The notes beneath the pieces are model-generated. The model was not told the origin of the DNA, did no database searches, and saw only the letters and a list, made by a program, of their open reading frames with translations. Positions 14,286 through 17,755 of a DNA stretch of 17,755 nt are shown one piece after another. Source of the DNA: Lachnoclostridium sp. UBA739 (GTDB lineage Bacteria; Bacillota_A; Clostridia; Lachnospirales; Lachnospiraceae); the NCBI GenBank assembly GCA_002297865.1, contig DBKX01000420.1, forward strand, positions 10,184 through 27,938, given 5' to 3'. Position 1 is the stretch's first letter. Every line of letters starts with the position of its first letter. The position numbers and the translations under genes are program-made.

Positions 14286-15845
14286 TTATTGAATTGTGAA
14301 TTGTACATTATTAGAACGAGAAGAACCTTGAATACCAAAAGTGATACTTTGTCCTTTTTCTAGTCTTGCGTTCCATGATAATGGTGTGATTACATAGTAA
14401 CTGCCTTCTTCTTTTAGGTTTATACACCAGGAGTTTGTAATCGTAATATCAGATTTTTTCACTTTAATTGTCCAAGTATTTACTGTGGAACCTTCGTTCT
14501 TAACCTCTATCTGGTACTCAAAACCAGAACCCCAATCATTTAATTTAGGCACAACTTTGAGTCCGCTAGTTTGAGAAGGTGCCTGTGAAGGTACTTGTGA
14601 AGGTGCTTGAGAAGGTGTCTGTGATGGTTGTTGAGATGGTGTTGGTTTCTGATTTGGATCAGATTTACATGGTGTACCATCTACATGTTTCATGACTGCC
14701 TGAATAATTGCTGGGTCTTTCCATTGTAAGTTGGAACGATCTATGTACATATGGGCTTCACCTGAATTGGTTGGATTGTAATAGACATTGTTATCCCACA
14801 GACACATAGCAATGCTATTATATTTTTCTGCAAGACCGAAGTAATAATCTGCCCATTTTACTCTTTCGGATGTATTGTTTTTATTTGATGCTCCCATCTC
14901 GCCAATCACAACTGGTATTCCTTGATTTAAGTATTTACCGTTTAAATCAGAGAAAAGGGAATCAAGAGATGCTTTGTCATAAAACTTGTCTGTTCCATTT
15001 GCGTTAAGAGCAAAATCATAAGGTGTGTATGCGTGAACGGATACAATTAATCTTCCAGAAGCGGAGTCTTTTGGAAGTTTGAAAGAATCCACCATACATC
15101 CATCGCATGAAGCACCGTATCCAGGAACCATGACGCATCTTGTGGCATTGTTACCACCTGTAGCACGAATTGCATCTAATGCTACCTGGTTGTAATCGTT
15201 GATACAAGCAATTGCTTCTTTTACTGCATTATTTGGATTGTTACGTGGGAACCACCATTCATCGCTTGTTCCTACAAGTCTTGGTTCGTTCATTGTTTCA
15301 AATACTAAGTGTGAATCGTAATTTTTGAATTTGTTTCCAACCTGTGTCCAGATGGATTTAAAGAATTTCTCAGATTCAGATTTTTTCGCATTTGTTGGAG
15401 AATAATAATTGGTGTCATGGTGAGTATTTAAAATTACATACATGTCATTGTCGATTGCATAGTCAACGATCTCTTTTACACGTGACATCCAGAAATCAGC
15501 AATCTGATAGTTGGAACCGGTTGTGTATTGTCCCCAAGATACTGGAATTCGGATGGTGTTGAAACCTGCTGCTCCAACGGTACGAATCAATTCGCGTGTT
15601 ACTGTTGGGTTACCCCAAGCTGTTTCGTTTGAACTTATTGCTGGAGTATATTCTCCAAGAGAGTCTAATGAATTGCCGAGATTCCATCCAGCGGTCATAT
15701 CTGCTACTACCTCGTTTGCAGTTTTGTTTGTTGCATCTGCTGCATCTACCTGAATTCCTTTTGTAGGTACGGAACCTGCTAATAAGATTGCGGATAATGC
15801 TAGTGCAGCTACTTTGCGAAAACCTTTTAAACTTAGTTTGTGCAT
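14286..15845 (-). CDS. Secreted GH5 endo-beta-glucanase with CBM2-like cellulose-binding domain
   Basis: This is an exported endoglucanase of 519 residues that cuts internal beta-1,4 bonds of cellulose or related glucans. The signal peptide (about 1-35) has a long basic start and a hydrophobic core ending near VDAADA. The GH5 barrel (about 40-390) has [10 protein letters not shown] (53-62), [11 protein letters not shown] (94-104), LNTHHD (139-144), the acid/base Glu in MNEPR (E187), HAYTPY (271-276), the nucleophile in IGEMGAS (E316) and a late substrate-site Trp (W350). This pattern fits subfamily GH5_4. A Pro-Ser-Gln linker of repeated PSQ units (about 400-427) precedes a C-terminal domain (about 428-519) with W438, W458, W473 and W491 and the FGIQG segment, as in CBM2. 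The ATG has AGGAGGGG five bases upstream. Xyloglucan or mixed-linkage glucan activity is possible in this subfamily. Confidence 0.94.
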   Translation of the reverse strand: MHKLSLKGFRKVAALALSAILLAGSVPTKGIQVDAADATNKTANEVVADMTAGWNLGNSLDSLGEYTPAISSNETAWGNPTVTRELIRTVGAAGFNTIRIPVSWGQYTTGSNYQIADFWMSRVKEIVDYAIDNDMYVILNTHHDTNYYSPTNAKKSESEKFFKSIWTQVGNKFKNYDSHLVFETMNEPRLVGTSDEWWFPRNNPNNAVKEAIACINDYNQVALDAIRATGGNNATRCVMVPGYGASCDGCMVDSFKLPKDSASGRLIVSVHAYTPYDFALNANGTDKFYDKASLDSLFSDLNGKYLNQGIPVVIGEMGASNKNNTSERVKWADYYFGLAEKYNSIAMCLWDNNVYYNPTNSGEAHMYIDRSNLQWKDPAIIQAVMKHVDGTPCKSDPNQKPTPSQQPSQTPSQAPSQVPSQAPSQTSGLKVVPKLNDWGSGFEYQIEVKNEGSTVNTWTIKVKKSDITITNSWCINLKEEGSYYVITPLSWNARLEKGQSITFGIQGSSRSNNVQFTIQ

Positions 15846-15868
15846 TTATACCCCTCCTTGATTATTTT

Positions 15869-15885
15869 GTATAATTAAATTATAC
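15869..15885 (-). promoter_or_regulatory. Perfect palindrome over the cellulase -10/start region
   Basis: GTATAATTAAATTATAC is a perfect 8-bp inverted repeat around a single A. It covers the -10 box and the expected start point of the cellulase promoter. It may be an operator, though some symmetry could come by chance from the AT-rich -10. Confidence 0.4.
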
Positions 15886-15907
15886 AATTAGTACATAAAT
15901 TAGTCAA
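15879..15907 (-). promoter_or_regulatory. Sigma-A promoter of the GH5 cellulase gene
   Basis: On the minus strand, TTGACT (15902-15907), a 17-bp spacer and a consensus TATAAT (15879-15884). The predicted leader is about 27 nt and carries the AGGAGGGG. The 9-bp ATTAGTCAA that includes the -35 (15899-15907) recurs at 15930-15938, 31 bp upstream. Confidence 0.8.
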
Positions 15908-15991
15908 TCGGGCAAGGATTTTCTGTGATATTAGTCAAATTTGATGACTATAATATACAGATTTCAATGAATAACATATAAAATGAAATCT

Positions 15992-16050
15992 AAAAAGACC
16001 CGTTCCTACTAAAATCCTATTGGATTCTTGCTAAGAACAGGTCTTTTTCC
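15992..16050. terminator. Long bidirectional hairpin terminator
   Basis: Arms 15992-16005 and 16035-16048 pair over 14 positions with one mismatch. A's lie on the left and CTTTTTCC on the right. Inside lies a small hairpin AATCC-TATT-GGATT (16013-16026). Placed downstream of the lysin gene on the minus strand, it should insulate the cellulase promoter from it. Confidence 0.75.
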
Positions 16051-16161
16051 TCTTTCATACATTTCATCCCATGTAATACCGTAGTAAATGGAAAGATATT
16101 GTTAAGTTGTTTCTGGAAGGAATAAGTTTCTTATGTAGTTGTATTACATAGATGTAACATA

Positions 16162-17043
16162 TTATTTGTTATAAAGTGTGTACATTGTGTTTGGACCAGC
16201 ATAGCCGTCTGCATCTAAGCCGTTATTGGCCTGGAATTTGATAACTGCATCGCGGCAACCAGAACCAAAGATACCATCCAAACCGCTTGGGTTATAACCG
16301 TGGCAATATAACATACCCTGTAATAAGTAAACAGCATTACCTGTACTGTTAAGGGAAAGAGTTTTTACAGCTGCTTTTGAGTTAGCACCAAATGCACCGT
16401 CGGCTGTTACACCAAGTACTTTTTGGTATGCTTTTGTGGCAGCAGTTTTTGTCTTAGGTCCGAATGCACCGTCTACAGTTAAACCAGAAGAATAGTTGCT
16501 ATTTAACCAGCTTTGGAATTTGGAGATCATGTTCTGTGTTGGTTGTGGATCTGTGGTACCGGAACCATCATAATCTCTTACGCGGCCATATCCGATAATG
16601 TATTTATTGGATGCATCAATAGTACGGTAGCCAACTTTATCGCTAATGTTACCTTCGATTGTTTTAATGGTGCTGCCAGATACACTTACAACATAACCAG
16701 TATGTGTTGAGTCGCTTTGGGTGTGACTGTCAGAGAAGAAGATGACATCACCTTTTTGTGGTGTATAAGTTCCGCCATAACCTTTTGCGATTGCGTATCG
16801 ACCTGCTTTTTTAAATGCGGAGACACCTGCATCACAACCTGCGTAAGTTGGAACAAGGCTAATTGGTGCATTAACCTGTCTTGCGACTACCGTTACGAAG
16901 ATTGCGCACCATGGGGTACTCATGTTGAAATTAGAACCAGTTAGATTGTTATAGTATTTGATGAATTGGTCATCACCGTTAGGTTCAGACGCCCCTAAAT
17001 ATGAGATTGCTTTTGTGATAATTTCATCAGCCATTCTTGCCAT
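16162..17043 (-). CDS. CHAP-domain peptidoglycan hydrolase with peptidoglycan-binding repeats, lysin-like
   Basis: This 293-residue predicted cell-wall amidase or endopeptidase has an N-terminal CHAP domain (about 5-155) with catalytic Cys in TPWCAIFV (C46), His in STHTGYV (H114) and an acidic residue in IEGN (E130). The KGDVIFF strand (97-103) is typical. After a short Gly/Thr/Pro linker come peptidoglycan_binding_1 units with the DGxFG motif: about 171-230, with two such motifs (DGAFG at 191-195 and 215-219), and about 233-292 (DGIFG and a final DGYAGPNT). There is no signal peptide or membrane helix, unlike normal autolysins but like phage endolysins that rely on a holin. The ATG has AGGAGGA seven bases upstream. 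No holin or other phage gene is seen nearby. It is probably a prophage relic or a domesticated lysin. Confidence 0.88.
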   Translation of the reverse strand: MARMADEIITKAISYLGASEPNGDDQFIKYYNNLTGSNFNMSTPWCAIFVTVVARQVNAPISLVPTYAGCDAGVSAFKKAGRYAIAKGYGGTYTPQKGDVIFFSDSHTQSDSTHTGYVVSVSGSTIKTIEGNISDKVGYRTIDASNKYIIGYGRVRDYDGSGTTDPQPTQNMISKFQSWLNSNYSSGLTVDGAFGPKTKTAATKAYQKVLGVTADGAFGANSKAAVKTLSLNSTGNAVYLLQGMLYCHGYNPSGLDGIFGSGCRDAVIKFQANNGLDADGYAGPNTMYTLYNK

Positions 17044-17305
17044 AATAAATTCCTCCTATTAATTTACATTTTTGTTACAGCCTTTCCATTTGCTTGCATA
17101 AGTTTATTTCCTTCATACCTTATAAAAAGGCGTGGAAAATGAAAGTGTAAACTAAGTGGTGAAAAAATAGTGATGGTTGGAATGTTATGAGTTAGGGCAT
17201 ATGAACAGTAGGGGAGCGGTTAAAACCAACAGAAAAGATACTTTATTGGTAAAAGTATTGAAGAAACTGTAGAATGTTTGTGGCAATGATATTATTTGTG
17301 TTTGA
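17044..17305. other. Gene-free stretch upstream of the lysin gene
   Basis: No gene or strong promoter is recognised. On the minus strand, TTTACA and TATAAG occur upstream of the lysin gene, but their spacing (21 bp) is too long for a standard promoter. Together with the transposase remnant that follows, it looks like eroded mobile DNA. Confidence 0.3.
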
Positions 17306-17413
17306 TTAGTTTGTGATGAACATTATAAGGAACAGGAACTAATCGAATTACGCAAGCGTAACAAGCAGCTTGAGATGGAGAACGGTATTTTAAAGCAAGC
17401 GGCGCTGATATAA
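17306..17413 (+). pseudogene. Remnant of an IS3-family transposase OrfA
   Basis: A short open segment reads EQELIELRKRNKQLEMENG followed by ILKQAALI and a stop. This is the leucine-zipper end of IS3-type OrfA proteins, where the usual text is close to ELRKRNKELEMENEILKKAA. The helix-turn-helix N-terminus is missing, with a stop codon just upstream at 17303, and no OrfB reading frame follows. I could not find terminal inverted repeats. It is a degraded fragment marking a past insertion. Confidence 0.75.
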
Positions 17414-17463
17414 AAGAGGAAAAAACACTCTCGGACGAAAATAGATGTGATTTAAAACAATGT

Positions 17464-17755
17464 TCACTTTCCTAATCCAATCGCTTTATTAATACTATCA
17501 ATGTACGTTGCCCCTGAACGTTTTCCATGCAGAATTTTTCCTAGATACTGTTTACTTGTTCCTACCTTTTTAGCAAGTTCAACTTGTGTCATGTTTAGTT
17601 CAATCAGTCTACATTTAACCTCCTGCCCATAAGGAGTCAATGTATTTTCTCTCGCTGCATACTGGCTAGAGCTAGATAACAATTCCTGATTAATATGTCC
17701 TAGATACATAGTCCCTGACCGTTCACCAAATATAATTTTTCCTAGATACTGTTTA
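17464..17755 (-). CDS. Partial Cro/C1-type HTH regulator with duplicated domain, 5' end outside window
   Basis: The minus-strand frame is open from the window edge to the TGA at 17464 (96 residues visible), so its start lies outside. The second half is a complete XRE helix-turn-helix: LTPYGQEVKCRLIELNMTQ, then VELAKKVGTSKQYLGKILHG and KRSGATYIDSINKAIGL. The visible first residues, KQYLGKIIFGERSGTMYLGHINQ, repeat the end of the same domain 67 residues earlier, so the protein carries two tandem copies. A 22-bp stretch is identical between the copies (17533-17554 and 17734-17755). An internal ATG at 17709 lies inside the first copy and is not the true start. It is likely a phage-type or mobile-element DNA-binding regulator, next to a transposase remnant and a lysin. 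Confidence 0.8.
   Translation of the reverse strand, partial: KQYLGKIIFGERSGTMYLGHINQELLSSSSQYAARENTLTPYGQEVKCRLIELNMTQVELAKKVGTSKQYLGKILHGKRSGATYIDSINKAIGLGK

Noticed and set aside
17464..17709. A complete 81-residue HTH protein starting at 17709
   Set aside because: The frame stays open to the window edge, and the ATG falls inside an upstream copy of the same domain.

Overview
The window looks like chromosomal DNA of a low-GC, Gram-positive, plant-fibre-degrading clostridium. A Lachnospiraceae member close to Lachnoclostridium phytofermentans is my best guess. The reasons are AT-rich codon use, strong AGGAGG ribosome sites, consensus sigma-A promoters, intrinsic terminators, the ABC-F/rex and alr/mazF neighbourhoods, and a secreted family 5 cellulase with a cellulose-binding domain. 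The species is inferred from protein style and gene order, not from a search.

Left part (1-2500, mostly minus strand). A YdiF/Uup-type ABC-F ATPase gene reads leftward from a perfect consensus promoter. Just beyond its stop codon lie two near-identical copies, about 211 bp apart, of a structured element. Each copy has a 5' hairpin, a conserved core and a terminator with a U-tract on the minus strand. The copy at the window edge has its own sigma-A promoter, so the pair looks like tandem small RNA genes.

Central operon (2455-9525, plus strand). rex, the NADH/NAD+ sensing repressor, has a perfect promoter whose -35 overlaps a Rex-operator-like site. It is followed by a charged protein of unknown function, nnr (NAD(P)H-hydrate repair), alr (D-alanine supply), a MazF/NdoA endoribonuclease with no recognisable antitoxin, and a CNNM/CorC-type membrane protein. 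rlmH follows after a 567-bp gap. The theme is redox cofactor homeostasis, wall precursors and translation control.

Gap 8479-9045. No convincing protein gene is visible. There are four hairpins with terminator character and at least two related minus-strand units that share a CU-rich anti-Shine-Dalgarno motif placed shortly before the terminator. I regard this as a candidate cluster of small regulatory RNAs and, with the left-edge pair, the most interesting novelty here.

Right part (9526-17755). A small three-helix membrane protein is followed by about 350 bp of apparently decayed DNA, then a large secreted protein with a predicted beta-helix-like N-terminus and three C-terminal BIG2 domains, and an M20 amidohydrolase. 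The amidohydrolase converges on a GH5 cellulase with a CBM2-like domain across a shared bidirectional terminator. Further right on the minus strand is a CHAP/peptidoglycan-binding lysin without a signal peptide, then an IS3-type transposase remnant, and finally a Cro/C1-type regulator with an in-frame internal duplication that runs off the window. This right end looks like a worn mobile-element or prophage boundary.
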